In this document: piece after piece, positions 24,398 to 33,704 of the stretch
Layout: each line of letters begins with the position of its first letter
How positions within the stretch are numbered: position 1 is the stretch's first letter
NCBI GenBank assembly: GCA_002838815.1
Contig: LQGW01000035.1
Span: 1 to 64,000, forward strand
DNA: 64,000 nucleotides
Source: Clostridiaceae bacterium JG1575
Lineage (GTDB): Bacteria; Bacillota; Clostridia; Clostridiales; Clostridiaceae
Direction of reading: 5' to 3'
The notes under the pieces: generated by a model
The model's database searches: none
What the model saw: the letters and a program-made list of their open reading frames with translations, nothing else
Told to the model about the DNA's origin: nothing
Translations under genes and position numbers: made by a program

Positions 24398-25774
24398 TTA
24401 ATCCTCCTTGGTGCAACCCAGGCTTTTGAGCAAAAGTTTTTTAGCGGCCACCGGATAGTCCAGGCTCATGACCCCGGCACAAGCCATGATGTAGTCCTCA
24501 TCCAAATGTACGGCAATCCCCGGTTCCGGCAAAAGCTTCAGATGACGCTCTTTATTCAGGGCCCGTGTCACAATCCCCCGGCGATCCGCCAGACGCGAGA
24601 GCGCCCCGCCCGTGCCGATGAACTGGGAGACGGCGGTGAGGTCTTTGCCCATGGCCATCATTTTGCGCCCCATGGGGCCAAAGTATTCCTTCAGCGACCC
24701 CGCATGACGCCGCAGGGCGATGGAAAGGGCCTCCTCCGCCAAAAAAGCGACCAGGGCTTCTTCCTCGGAATCCTTGGGCAAGGGACCCAGTCGCTCCGTA
24801 CGCGCCCGGGCCGCCTCCCGGGAACAATGAAGGCCGCTCTCAATCACCGCATCCGAAAGGGCTTCAAGCACCTGCAGGCGGTTCACGTAGAGCCCCAAAT
24901 CCCCTTCCACCGTTCGCTTATGCTCGGGTTCGGGTTCCAAGAGCAATTTGGCGATCCGCTCAGAATCACGGGTGCACGAATGAATGTCCGTCGTAGCGCC
25001 CCCAATGTCGGCGCACACAAGGCTGCCCAATTCCTCTTGCAAAAGAATCGCCGCCTCCATCACCGCGCCGGGGGTGGGTAAAATGGCGCCGTCCACCATG
25101 GCCCGGATGCGCTCCATACCGGCCGCTCGGGTGATGTGTTCTTCAAACACCGACTGAATGATGCGCCGCGTGGGCTCGGTGTTGAGCTCATCGATGCGCG
25201 GATAGACGTTCTCCGTGAGGTAAAGGCGCATGGGCGAGCCTTCAAAAAGCTCTTGGATCTCCTCTTGGTTTTCCACATTGCCGGCGTAAATCACCGGGGC
25301 CTCCAGCTCCAGGGACAAAAGACACTGGGCGTTGTAAATCGCCGTATCCCGCTCGCCATAATCCACGCCTCCCGCCAAAAGAATGATGTTGGGGGCAATC
25401 TGCTTGATTCTTTTGAGGTCCTGCGGCCGCATGCGCCCAGCCGTAATGAATTTTAGATTGGCCCCGGCGCCCAAAGCCGCTTCCTTAGCGGCACGAACCG
25501 TCATTTCGTAAACCAACCCATGCACCGTCATGCGCAGGCCGCCCGCCGCAGAAGAAGCGGCCAAAAAGCGATCCCAAGTTATCGTGCTGCCTTGGCGGCG
25601 ATTCATATCATCAATGGCCCCCTGCAGGCCCAAGGTGACATCCCCCGCCTCCACCGTGGTGGGGTGTGCTCCTTGGGCTAATAGGTGCGGGGTTGCTTTG
25701 AGGTTTTGAAAGGCCGTGACCTGGGTTGTCGTGGAGCCGATTTCTGCGATGAGAAGCTCTGCATGCGAGTTCAT
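24398..25774 (-). CDS. GlmL/MutL-type ornithine aminomutase accessory (reactivase) protein
   Basis: A 458-residue member of the GlmL/MutL family with an actin-like ATPase fold. IAEIGSTTTQVTAF is the N-terminal phosphate loop, ILLAGGVDYGERD and LVCADIGGATTDIHS are further nucleotide-binding loops. Homologues accompany B12-dependent aminomutases and are thought to reactivate enzyme carrying damaged cobalamin, using ATP. The ATG overlaps the oraE stop codon (ATGA), with AAGGAGAGG upstream. Partner of OraE by position. Confidence 0.85.
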   Translation of the reverse strand: MNSHAELLIAEIGSTTTQVTAFQNLKATPHLLAQGAHPTTVEAGDVTLGLQGAIDDMNRRQGSTITWDRFLAASSAAGGLRMTVHGLVYEMTVRAAKEAALGAGANLKFITAGRMRPQDLKRIKQIAPNIILLAGGVDYGERDTAIYNAQCLLSLELEAPVIYAGNVENQEEIQELFEGSPMRLYLTENVYPRIDELNTEPTRRIIQSVFEEHITRAAGMERIRAMVDGAILPTPGAVMEAAILLQEELGSLVCADIGGATTDIHSCTRDSERIAKLLLEPEPEHKRTVEGDLGLYVNRLQVLEALSDAVIESGLHCSREAARARTERLGPLPKDSEEEALVAFLAEEALSIALRRHAGSLKEYFGPMGRKMMAMGKDLTAVSQFIGTGGALSRLADRRGIVTRALNKERHLKLLPEPGIAVHLDEDYIMACAGVMSLDYPVAAKKLLLKSLGCTKED

Positions 25775-28047
25775 AGAGCCTCTCCTTGCTCAGCCTCTTG
25801 GACCTTGGCTTGCGGCGAGGCGGTCTTCTTGCCCGCGGCGTCCGCTTGCATCTGCCTTCTTTTTTTCACGAAAAACGTCGCCACATGGACGCCGCGGCTG
25901 CCCCGGCCGAAGCCTTGATCCATCCCGGCGAGCTGAGCATTTTCATTGGACACCTGTGTGCCGCCCGCCGCCAGCATGATGCGGTCCCGAATTCCTTTTT
26001 CCACGCAAAGATCTGCAATTTTACGCATGTTCTTATAGTGGATGTCGTCATGGCTGATGATGGTGGAGGCGAGGATCGCATCCGCATGAAGCTCAATGGC
26101 TGCATTGACGATTTTCTCCACCGGAACGGAAGTGCCGAGGTATTCGCACTGGATGCCGTATTTTTCGATGCCCCCGTGCTTGATGTCGATGATCTCGCGC
26201 AGGCCCACGGAATGTTCGTCTTCTCCCACGGTCCCGCAGACGATTTTCATCGGTTGGCGCTCAATGTCCTCGCGCAGCTCTTCCTCGGTCATGATCTCCG
26301 GTTTAGGCGGAATCACCAATTCCTTGGTGTCAATCACTCCGGGGAAGACGCCTTTAAGCTCGACCCGCGTGCCTTCCGCCTCCTGCATGATCTCCTTATG
26401 AATCACTTGGGCCTCCAAAAGATTCATGCGCTTGGCCACCTCCAAAGCGGCAAATTCCGCCACCCGCTCCTCTGCGGGTAAAAAAAGCGTCAGGTGAACC
26501 ACGCCATCGCCCCGCCACTCCATTTCCGGCTTAATCTTTCCAGTGCCGATGAGATCGGACACCTCGTTGAGCCGCACATTGACGTTGTCCGTCTCGTCCA
26601 GTTCATCGATGTAGACGATCTTTGCGCGATCTTCAAAGGTGCAGCCGCCGATGGCCTCTGACGCCGTCTCTGGAGTGAAGCCGTATTGAGCCGTGTTGTT
26701 TTGACCAAAATGAGCGGTGACGGGGGCGAAGTAGTCCTCATCTCGGGCAAATACCGTGCCCACGGCGATGCCCCCGTCAATTTTTCGGGCGATGCCATCG
26801 GCGTTGCGCTCGGGATAGCGGCCAGAATCCACAAAGAATCCGGCCTCTACGGCGGCAAAGTAGCCGCCCACCTCGAGGATTTCCTCCATGAAAAGAATGG
26901 CCCGCTCTTTCAGCTCGCGCACGCCCTGAGCCAGATCCCCCTCCTCCCGACGCAAGGAAACCATGCTCGAGAGGCCATCTAAGCCGGCAAAAGCCTGCTT
27001 GGCGGTATCCACTGCCTCCATATTGTAGATGTGCCAAGGGACGTTGCGTCCTTCATCCGGCGTGATGGTGGATTGAATGTCCGCCCGAGTCAGCTGGGAA
27101 ATGAGCAGATTCAGCACATGGGTCACCGTGGCTTCCCGCGTGGAGGATTCCATATACTTAGTGTTTTGCTGGGCGCGCATTTTATAGTCCCGGAAAAGCT
27201 CCCGCAGCGCCACGGCATACGGCAAATCCAAACGCATACAGGGTGCCGGCGGCGCCGTGGGGGGGACCGTGGACAAACAGATGTTTTCCGGCTTCATGCC
27301 GCTTTTCACGGAAAAAAGCGAATTGATGGCGTGCTGCACCAACAGCTCGGGCATGACCTTCCAGGCTTCCCGGGCCGTGGCGTTGGCGTTGTGGGCCCCG
27401 TCAATCTGGGCCATGCCGGCGTAAGCCATGATGTGCTTGGCCTCCGCCGCATCCACGAAGCTGCGCACCATGTTGATGTTACGATACAGCACGTTGTATT
27501 GGGGATCCTGATGCGCTCCGTTGATCCCTTCTTCCGTGAACATCACGGCGATCTCGGGCCCAGCCACCCCCGATACGTAGGAGTGATAATTGATGGGGCG
27601 CCCCACCTCATCCTCAATGAGGTCCAGGGCTTTGCGCTGCGCCCGCACCTGTTTTCTCGTGATGGGGATGCCGCCGATGCCCTGGGGCGTCCCTTCGATG
27701 AGTCCATCGAAATGGCTTTGCCCCGCCGTGCGAATGACCATCAAATGATCTGCGCCGTGCCAAGCGGCCATGCGCATGCGCCGAATGTCATCCTCAAAAC
27801 GGCCCGAGGCAATTTCTGTTGTGATCACGCACTTGGGCTGAGGATCGATGCCGTCAAAATACTTGGCGGCCGGAAGCGGCTGGCTTTGCTCCAAGGGGTC
27901 ACTCATATCATAATACGTGAATTTGCCCAGGGTCCGCGCTTGCTCTTTGCCCTCCCGCCAATGCCAGCCCCGGCGGCGAGGCTCATAATGCTCCAGATCC
28001 TTTAGGATCTCCCGAATATCTAATTTTTCATTGGGTTCTAGCTTCAT
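25771..28047 (-). CDS. oraE: D-ornithine 4,5-aminomutase large subunit (adenosylcobalamin, PLP)
   Basis: A 758-residue protein, matching the family length of about 735-760. N-terminal TIM-barrel region (TTEIASGRFEDDIRRM, GIPITRKQVRAQR, ICLSTVPPTAPPAP), and C-terminal Rossmann B12-binding domain with the base-off motif DEHSVG around residue 615 (histidine ligand) and a late GGTQVSNENA. With OraS it moves the 5-amino group of D-ornithine to C4, giving 2,4-diaminopentanoate. It starts within the oraS stop (ATGA). Most informative gene for assigning the operon. Confidence 0.95.
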   Translation of the reverse strand: MKLEPNEKLDIREILKDLEHYEPRRRGWHWREGKEQARTLGKFTYYDMSDPLEQSQPLPAAKYFDGIDPQPKCVITTEIASGRFEDDIRRMRMAAWHGADHLMVIRTAGQSHFDGLIEGTPQGIGGIPITRKQVRAQRKALDLIEDEVGRPINYHSYVSGVAGPEIAVMFTEEGINGAHQDPQYNVLYRNINMVRSFVDAAEAKHIMAYAGMAQIDGAHNANATAREAWKVMPELLVQHAINSLFSVKSGMKPENICLSTVPPTAPPAPCMRLDLPYAVALRELFRDYKMRAQQNTKYMESSTREATVTHVLNLLISQLTRADIQSTITPDEGRNVPWHIYNMEAVDTAKQAFAGLDGLSSMVSLRREEGDLAQGVRELKERAILFMEEILEVGGYFAAVEAGFFVDSGRYPERNADGIARKIDGGIAVGTVFARDEDYFAPVTAHFGQNNTAQYGFTPETASEAIGGCTFEDRAKIVYIDELDETDNVNVRLNEVSDLIGTGKIKPEMEWRGDGVVHLTLFLPAEERVAEFAALEVAKRMNLLEAQVIHKEIMQEAEGTRVELKGVFPGVIDTKELVIPPKPEIMTEEELREDIERQPMKIVCGTVGEDEHSVGLREIIDIKHGGIEKYGIQCEYLGTSVPVEKIVNAAIELHADAILASTIISHDDIHYKNMRKIADLCVEKGIRDRIMLAAGGTQVSNENAQLAGMDQGFGRGSRGVHVATFFVKKRRQMQADAAGKKTASPQAKVQEAEQGEAL

Positions 28048-28406
28048 GGCGTCCCTCCAAAGAGTGCGCGCAGCTCCTCATACCCCTCGCCACGCCCCAA
28101 AAGTTCCCCGGCCTCGCGAAGGGATAGGCCTTTTTCCCGGGCCAGTCGATACACCAGGTGCCCGCATCCTTTGCCCATCATGCCTTTTTCGATGGTCTGC
28201 GCCACAATCTTTGTCGCCTCCTGGGAGGAAAAGCCCATGCGCAGCAACACCGAGCGCTCAATGGATGGGGTCGTATTTTTTCGTGCAAGGTCCAACATCG
28301 GGCCTATGATCTGACCACAGCGCGCCCAAAAAAGGGCTTCCAGCTCCGTTTCGGACAGCCCCGCTAGGTGCGAGCGCCGCTCGGTAAAATCATCGCTTCG
28401 CTTCAT
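28044..28406 (-). CDS. oraS: D-ornithine 4,5-aminomutase small subunit
   Basis: Start at ATG 28406 behind GGGAGGGAGCCT; longer readings overlap ortB by over 100 bases. 120 residues, the normal size. LSETELEALFWARCGQI, SIERSVLLRMGFSSQEA and GKGCGHLVYRLAREKG are conserved helical segments of OraS. It forms the heterodimer with OraE. Starts inside the ortB stop and its own stop overlaps the oraE start, so expression is probably coupled stoichiometrically. Confidence 0.9.
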   Translation of the reverse strand: MKRSDDFTERRSHLAGLSETELEALFWARCGQIIGPMLDLARKNTTPSIERSVLLRMGFSSQEATKIVAQTIEKGMMGKGCGHLVYRLAREKGLSLREAGELLGRGEGYEELRALFGGTP

Positions 28407-29830
28407 AGGCTCCCTCCCACTTCCACGCCCAAGTCCTTGAGCACCGCATCGGCAGCGCCTTGATCCAGGCGCGTCTCCTCCATCAGATAGTCCCGATCCT
28501 TCGAGGTAATCCATCGATGGCCCTTGCCCACGGTCTGGTGCTTCAGCGCCGAGGCCCTTAGGGCGGCAAGATCCAAATCGCGAACGAAGAGATCCCTTGG
28601 GTGGCGAGGCAACACAATGGTCTTGCCCGGTATCTCTTCTCGAGGATCCCCCACGAGGATCTCAATGCCCCGAGCCCGCGCAAAGCTCAGCTGTGCATTT
28701 TGGTGCTTGCCGGCACCCGTGTATTCCGTTTCCTGAACAACCAAAACCTCATCTTCTTCCATTTCCTGAGCCAGGCAGAACGCCGCAGCCAGGGAGGTAT
28801 TGCCGGCCGGGCCCCGCTCCAAGCCTTCAAGCTGTGCCAAAGCCTGGGTGATGTAGAAGACCGAGCCCTGCGCCACCGTCACATAACGGTCCATGTAGCG
28901 AAGCGGGCGTCCGGCAGATCGAGGCACGTCGGAGCGGTCGGGATTCGTCGCAAAAGGGACGCCGAAGCCCGTATGCCCGGTGGTAAAAGACTTACGGTTG
29001 AAGTCCCCGTCGCTGGCCATATGCAGCCCCGACAAGTCCACTGAAGATGCAATGATCTTCGTCTTCGTTGCACCTGCCGCGCGAAGTCCTCGCGCCGTGC
29101 CCGTGAGGTTTCCGCCCCCGGCGTTGGTGACGACGACAGCATCGGGGTCTCTTGCGGTGCGCTGGCGCACATCGTCGACCAATTCAGCACCCAAAGTCTC
29201 CACCCCGGCAATGCCAAAGGGTGTGTATAAAGAAGCGTTGAAAAAGCCCGTTTCCTCTAAAAGCAACAGCACCTGGTAGAAAAGTTCTGGGCCCACGCTC
29301 AACTGGAGCACCTCGGCGCCGTAGGCTTCACATTTACGCGCCTTCTCGAGAATCTCGGGCTGACCGATGCCCCGACCGTCGTAGCATTCTTGAACCACAA
29401 TGCAGGGCAGCCCGCGCATGGCTGCTTGAGAGGCTACGGCTGCGCCGTAGTTTCCGCTGGTGGCCGTCAGCACCCCGGGATAGCCGAGCTTTTGCGCCTG
29501 ATAAACCGAAACACTGGCCCGGCGGGCTTTAAAGGATCCCGAGGGATTCTGGGCCTCATCCTTGATGAAAATGCGAGCTCCTTTGCCTTTGGGGGCTAAA
29601 GTGCGCGCTAAGGCCGTGAGGTTTTTCAGTTCATACAGGGCGGTATGCCCTACCCCCGTTTCTTCTTGAATGGCTTGAATCTCCGGTAAGGCATAGCCCG
29701 TGCTTTTCATCATGCGCTCAAAATCAAAAGCCAACACCCCATATTCAAAAGGCGCATAATCAATGCCGACACTTTGCCGAATGATCTCCCCTTTTCGTGC
29801 CATCACCGCATCGTAGCTGTTGTTTTTCAT
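28403..29830 (-). CDS. ortB: 2-amino-4-oxopentanoate thiolase, beta (PLP) subunit
   Basis: A 475-residue fold-type-II PLP protein. NPSGSFKARRA carries the PLP lysine, TSGNYGAA and NAGGGNLTGTARGL the phosphate-binding loops. With OrtA it cleaves 2-amino-4-ketopentanoate with CoA into alanine and acetyl-CoA, the energy-yielding end of the ornithine pathway. The start overlaps ortA by four bases. Resembles threonine synthase-type proteins, but position between ortA and oraS makes OrtB the clear call. Confidence 0.92.
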   Translation of the reverse strand: MKNNSYDAVMARKGEIIRQSVGIDYAPFEYGVLAFDFERMMKSTGYALPEIQAIQEETGVGHTALYELKNLTALARTLAPKGKGARIFIKDEAQNPSGSFKARRASVSVYQAQKLGYPGVLTATSGNYGAAVASQAAMRGLPCIVVQECYDGRGIGQPEILEKARKCEAYGAEVLQLSVGPELFYQVLLLLEETGFFNASLYTPFGIAGVETLGAELVDDVRQRTARDPDAVVVTNAGGGNLTGTARGLRAAGATKTKIIASSVDLSGLHMASDGDFNRKSFTTGHTGFGVPFATNPDRSDVPRSAGRPLRYMDRYVTVAQGSVFYITQALAQLEGLERGPAGNTSLAAAFCLAQEMEEDEVLVVQETEYTGAGKHQNAQLSFARARGIEILVGDPREEIPGKTIVLPRHPRDLFVRDLDLAALRASALKHQTVGKGHRWITSKDRDYLMEETRLDQGAADAVLKDLGVEVGGSL

Positions 29831-30135
29831 TGATCTTTTTCCTTTCCCGTGCGCAAAATGGCGCGGAGCGTTCCGCCGATGGTCATGAGCTCCGGGACGT
29901 AGCCGCCGTAGGTGATCTCATAGACGCTCTCCTCTTCGATCAGACGCCCACTGGCCTCTCGCCCCGCGGCCGTTACGACGCTCACGCAATCCCCCAAGGC
30001 GGCCTCTTCTTTCAAAAAGCCCTTGGTCCACATCAAAAGATCCTCTTTGCGGGTATCCTCGGGCAGATTTCCCGTACGCTCGCAAGACGGGAGCAGCACG
30101 CACTGAATGCGAACAAAATCGCCTGTTTTCGCCAT
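29827..30135 (-). CDS. ortA: 2-amino-4-oxopentanoate thiolase, alpha subunit
   Basis: A 102-residue protein, right size for OrtA. Begins MAKTGDFVRIQCVLLP and contains LPEDTRKEDLLMW and YEITYGGYVPELM, which are typical of the family. Small subunit of the thiolase with OrtB. Preceded by GAGGAGGTATAACC and two bases from the ord stop codon. Confidence 0.9.
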   Translation of the reverse strand: MAKTGDFVRIQCVLLPSCERTGNLPEDTRKEDLLMWTKGFLKEEAALGDCVSVVTAAGREASGRLIEEESVYEITYGGYVPELMTIGGTLRAILRTGKEKDQ

Positions 30136-30137
30136 GG

Positions 30138-31190
30138 TTATACCTCCTCAATCCATTCACGCACATCCCCCATCATGGCCCGTGGCACCGGCAGATCCAA
30201 CATGGTGCGAAGGCCCGGACGAGCGTTGATAATGTGCGGAATCATGTTCACGCACATGGCAATGGTGCCGATGCCCCCCGGAACCTCCGGCGTGATGGCC
30301 ATATGAATGTCTGGAACGCCTTGGATGTGAATGTAGTCTCCCGTCTGCACCCCTTCCGCCTGAGGCTCCACTTGCTGGGGATGAATCATTGAAATGGCGG
30401 GGCGTCCGTCCACTTCCCCCGTGCCGCGCATATCCACGCCCGCCATGGCGCCCGGCGCCACAGTGGCATAGGGCGCCTTGCGCTCCACCTTGGAGAAAAT
30501 CGGCGTCATACCGGTTTGAACGGGCGCGCTGAGGGTCCACCCTAAGGCATCGGCGATCATGTGGATGGATTCGGCAAAGCCCACATGGCCCGCCAAGGAG
30601 CCGTCTTTGGTTCGCCGCTCAAATTCCTCAGGCGTAATCCCCACACCCTGTTCGTGCATGACCACGGGGCCAAAGGGCGAGAGGTTGTTGACGCGCTTGG
30701 CCTCCACAGCATCCACCCGCTCACAAGCCCCCGTGAGGCAGACCACCAAAAGGTCCATGATGAGTCCGGGATTGATGCCCGTGCCCAAGACGGATACGCC
30801 GTGTTCGCGGGCAATGGCATCCAGCGTTTTCGCAAGCTCTGGCTGCTGGGCCTTGGGGTACGCCATTTCCTCTGCTGTGGAAATGACGTTGATTCCCTTC
30901 TCCAGGCAAAAAACAATGCGTGGGAAGGCTTCCTTGGTGTAGGAATCCGTGCAAAGTAAGACAACGTCCGCCGCGCCCGGGGTGATCACTTCCTCCGGCG
31001 TCCCGATGAGTACGTCCTTCCCATAGGGATTTTCCTTCTCGAGATAGTCGAACATGCTTTTTCCGAGTTTTTCATTGCGGCCGGCCACTCCGACGATTTC
31101 GATGCCCTTTTTCTCCAGGAGCATTTCCGCCATGCCGCGGCCCATGGCGCCCAGACCCCAAATGATTACCTTCACGTTGTCTTGTCTCAT
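30138..31190 (-). CDS. ord: 2,4-diaminopentanoate dehydrogenase
   Basis: Start set at ATG 31190, which has AAAAGGAG eight bases upstream; the ATG at 31196 is too close to the site. 350 residues. N-terminal NAD(P)-binding fold (VIIWGLGAMGRGMAEML), VVLLCTDSYTKEAFP, STAEEMAYPKAQQPE, GTGINPGLIMDLL. It oxidatively deaminates 2,4-diaminopentanoate to 2-amino-4-ketopentanoate, releasing ammonia and reduced NAD(P). First gene of the ornithine operon. Similar in fold to dihydrodipicolinate reductase, which is excluded by the gene order. Confidence 0.92.
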   Translation of the reverse strand: MRQDNVKVIIWGLGAMGRGMAEMLLEKKGIEIVGVAGRNEKLGKSMFDYLEKENPYGKDVLIGTPEEVITPGAADVVLLCTDSYTKEAFPRIVFCLEKGINVISTAEEMAYPKAQQPELAKTLDAIAREHGVSVLGTGINPGLIMDLLVVCLTGACERVDAVEAKRVNNLSPFGPVVMHEQGVGITPEEFERRTKDGSLAGHVGFAESIHMIADALGWTLSAPVQTGMTPIFSKVERKAPYATVAPGAMAGVDMRGTGEVDGRPAISMIHPQQVEPQAEGVQTGDYIHIQGVPDIHMAITPEVPGGIGTIAMCVNMIPHIINARPGLRTMLDLPVPRAMMGDVREWIEEV

Positions 31191-31650
31191 TTTCATTTCT
31201 CCTTTTCGATTCGCATTTGACCGACGCAACGCTCCCCCCCCCCAGACCGCAACAATATGCGAATAAATGAATATAAACCTTTTCATTTTGAGGAAAAAAA
31301 ACAAGGAGCCTTTGCTCATTCCTCTTTATTATACGCCAGGTGAACGAACTAATCCATAAGCAGGGCCCTCAAACCCTGCCATTTTGCCATCCAGAGCCCC
31401 CCCCAGCCATGAGATTGGCTCTCCTCGGGCCTTTTCCTTATCTGAATCAAAAATCAAAAAAACCAGCGGTGCCCGCTTCCAGATCGAGAGAATAAAAATA
31501 ACGCCCCAAAAAAGCCCCGTTTGCCAAGATCCTTGCAACAGGACCTTGGCAAAGGGGCTGGTTGAGCTATTCAAAAAAGGTGAATGTTTATGTCTCGCGG
31601 GCAAGCGTCCCCGTGAGGGGGTCAATCGCCTGGGATTGGGCTTCGCTCCC
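31191..31650. other. Intergenic region upstream of ord
   Basis: Contains the probable ornithine-operon promoter on the minus strand (TATAAT at 31328-31333 with no clear -35) followed by a leader of about 130 bases, then a terminator for the prenyltransferase gene. A frame of 98 codons on the minus strand (31329-31625) overlaps the terminator and is not credible as a gene. Confidence 0.5.
31503..31559 (-). terminator. Terminator of the UbiA-family gene
   Basis: Stem AGCCCCTTTGCCAAG.TCC / GGA.CTTGGCAAA.GGGGCT read on the minus strand (31513-31559), followed by TTTTTTGGGG. Confidence 0.85.
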
Positions 31651-32571
31651 TTAAAAAACGAGGAGGCCCAGTGCCAGAGAAAGGATCATCCCAAGGCCTA
31701 CGGCCCAAAGGTTTTCCACGACCAGATGAAAGGTTCGAGCTCGGCTGGGTGCGCGGGAAAACCGTTGCGCGTTGCGCCAAACAAAGCCATAAACTAAGAG
31801 CAATAAAAGGCCGGAAAGCGGCAAAATCCGCAGAAAAACGGCAATCAGGGCGGCCAGGCCGCCCAACGCGTAGAGCAGGTGGAACAACACGAGGCAGGAG
31901 GAAGCCTCCCATAGAACCGCCAAGGTATAGCGACCCGAAGATCGATCCTTTGGCGCATCGCAAAGATTGTTCGCCAGCATCAAATTGGCGATGGCGCTGA
32001 CAAAGGGCACGCAGAGGAGGAGGATGGCCCCCACTTCCCGATAATCCAGTTCCAAATGAACACTCCGTTGGAACACCCAAAGGCGCAAAAGAGCATCCCC
32101 GGGATGCAGATACACGGCGAGAAAAAAGATGCCCAGCCCCATGGCGAGTCCGGAAACCGCTTCCCCAAAGGGCGTTCGGCAAAGAGGCAGAGGTCCCGAA
32201 GAATACGTGAGCGCCGTCAAAACTCCTAAAAGTCCAATCAACCAAACCACGGGACCCGTATGAACTGCAAGAAGAGTTCCTGCGCCAAGACTTAGGATCC
32301 ACAGCCCCACCAATAGGCGACGCACCGTGCCTTTGGTATATTCCGTCCCATCATAGCAAAAAGTAGCGGCGGGGCCTTGAGCTTCTGCCAGGTTGTTTTG
32401 CACCGTGGTTGCGGCATCCAAGGCTAAAAGGGCCACAAAAAAGAGCACGGCCCGCAACCAAGAAAAGGTCCCAAAGCGGAACAAGGCATAGAGGGAGCCT
32501 GCGGCAAAGGGGAGGAGGCTCGCACCCTTGGTGCGCCACTCCACAAGTTTTAAAACATCCCGCGCCGTCAT
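31651..32571 (-). CDS. UbiA-family prenyltransferase (MenA-like)
   Basis: A 306-residue protein with about eight to nine transmembrane helices. The second polyprenyl-diphosphate motif is clear (NNLCDAPKDRSSGRYTL, residues ~205-221). The first motif reads TTVQNNLAEAQG where MenA-type enzymes usually have NNYxDY followed by Asp, so the aspartate is replaced by Glu and the next acidic residues are absent. This family attaches isoprenoid chains to aromatic or other acceptors such as 1,4-dihydroxy-2-naphthoate. No other quinone gene lies nearby. Seven bases downstream of the hydroxyacid dehydrogenase gene. Confidence 0.75.
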   Translation of the reverse strand: MTARDVLKLVEWRTKGASLLPFAAGSLYALFRFGTFSWLRAVLFFVALLALDAATTVQNNLAEAQGPAATFCYDGTEYTKGTVRRLLVGLWILSLGAGTLLAVHTGPVVWLIGLLGVLTALTYSSGPLPLCRTPFGEAVSGLAMGLGIFFLAVYLHPGDALLRLWVFQRSVHLELDYREVGAILLLCVPFVSAIANLMLANNLCDAPKDRSSGRYTLAVLWEASSCLVLFHLLYALGGLAALIAVFLRILPLSGLLLLLVYGFVWRNAQRFSRAPSRARTFHLVVENLWAVGLGMILSLALGLLVF

Positions 32572-32577
32572 GGCTGC

Positions 32578-33528
32578 CTAATACCCTGCGCCAGGATCCA
32601 CCCGATTTAACAGGGGCTCTCCCGAGCGAAAGCGGCGCAAATTATCCAAAAACATCGCCATGGCCCGGGGATGGTAGTGGGGGGTAGGTCCGGCGTTATG
32701 GGGGGTCAACACCACCCGGTCCAATCCCCAAAGCGGCGAGGAAGGCGCAAGAGGCTCCTGTTCAAATACATCCAAGTAAGCGCCCGCAATCTTTTTTTCT
32801 TCCAGAGCCCGGATCAGATCGGCTTCCCGCACGGTCTCTCCGCGACCCACGGATAAAAAGACTGCGGAGGGCTTCATGGCATTAAACGCCGACTCGTCAA
32901 AGAGCCCGCGGGTAGCTTTTGTCAAAGGCAACACGTTCACCACATAATCCGCTTGTCCCAAAAGCTCGGGAAGATCCGCTAAAGTGCCCATGGCATCAAA
33001 ATTCGCCAGATCCTCGCCGTCCTTCGTCCGGCGTATGCCCAAGACTTGAAGGTCAAAGGCTTTCGCCTTGCAAGCGATCTCCCGTCCGATAGCCCCTGAA
33101 CCCACGATGAGGAGGGACTGTCCTTTAAGTTCGCCCAAGGGATAGCTTTGCCAGAGGCGCTCTTGCATCTGACGCAGGGCTTGGTAGAGGTTTCGGGAAA
33201 AAAGGATCATAGCCCCCAAAACCTGTTCGGCGATGTTCGTTTTATGGATCCCCGAGGTATTCGTCAAGGCAACCTCATGTTCCCGAAAATAATCCAAGGG
33301 ATACCCGTCCACGCCGGCGGAGTAAGAGAAAACCCAGCGAAGGTTGGGCAGAGCCTGTAAATCTTCCTTTGTAGGGGAGAGGGTATTTAAAAGGATCTCC
33401 ACGTCCTTAGCGACGGGCTGAAGCTCGTTATAGTCGGAGAAGAATCGGACCTCCTCTTGGAGATCCTTGAGATAATGTTGTGCGGTTTCTTGAGGCAGCC
33501 ACTGAGGCTGAAGCATAATGGCAATCAT
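32578..33528 (-). CDS. D-isomer-specific 2-hydroxyacid dehydrogenase
   Basis: Start at ATG 33528 (AAAGGAGGCCCCTTGCCC upstream). 316 residues. Catalytic and NAD-binding segments are visible: LLIVGSGAIGREIACKA (GxGxxG), VNVLPLTKATRGLFD, VFLSVGRGETV with the arginine region, the glutamate in FEQEP, and the catalytic histidine in LTPHNAG. The short N-terminal half and the YHPRAMAMFLDNLRRFRSGEPLLN ending (in part) resemble GhrA/phosphoglycerate-dehydrogenase-like enzymes. Substrate unknown; co-directional with the prenyltransferase. Confidence 0.88.
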   Translation of the reverse strand: MIAIMLQPQWLPQETAQHYLKDLQEEVRFFSDYNELQPVAKDVEILLNTLSPTKEDLQALPNLRWVFSYSAGVDGYPLDYFREHEVALTNTSGIHKTNIAEQVLGAMILFSRNLYQALRQMQERLWQSYPLGELKGQSLLIVGSGAIGREIACKAKAFDLQVLGIRRTKDGEDLANFDAMGTLADLPELLGQADYVVNVLPLTKATRGLFDESAFNAMKPSAVFLSVGRGETVREADLIRALEEKKIAGAYLDVFEQEPLAPSSPLWGLDRVVLTPHNAGPTPHYHPRAMAMFLDNLRRFRSGEPLLNRVDPGAGY

Positions 33529-33637
33529 GGGCAAGGGGCCTCCTTTATCTTTTGCTGAGCAAACGCTGCGCAAGTGCTGCTTTCATCTTACCATGTTCCG
33601 TCCCATTTTCCTCCTCCAGCGAGAGCATGTTCTGCGC

Positions 33638-33666
33638 TTGCTCCCGCCAAAGCCCCCCTCTATAAT
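33638..33666 (+). promoter_or_regulatory. Promoter of the 33705 gene
   Basis: TTGCTC (33638-33643), 17-base spacer, TATAAT (33661-33666) on the plus strand, about 38 bases before the ATG at 33705. Confidence 0.7.
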
Positions 33667-33704
33667 AAAAAGGATCATAAAAGGAAAGGACTGAGGTCAC
33701 CTCC

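Noticed and set aside
31329-31625. 98-codon minus-strand frame upstream of ord
   Set aside because: Runs through an intrinsic terminator and the ornithine promoter; no credible start.
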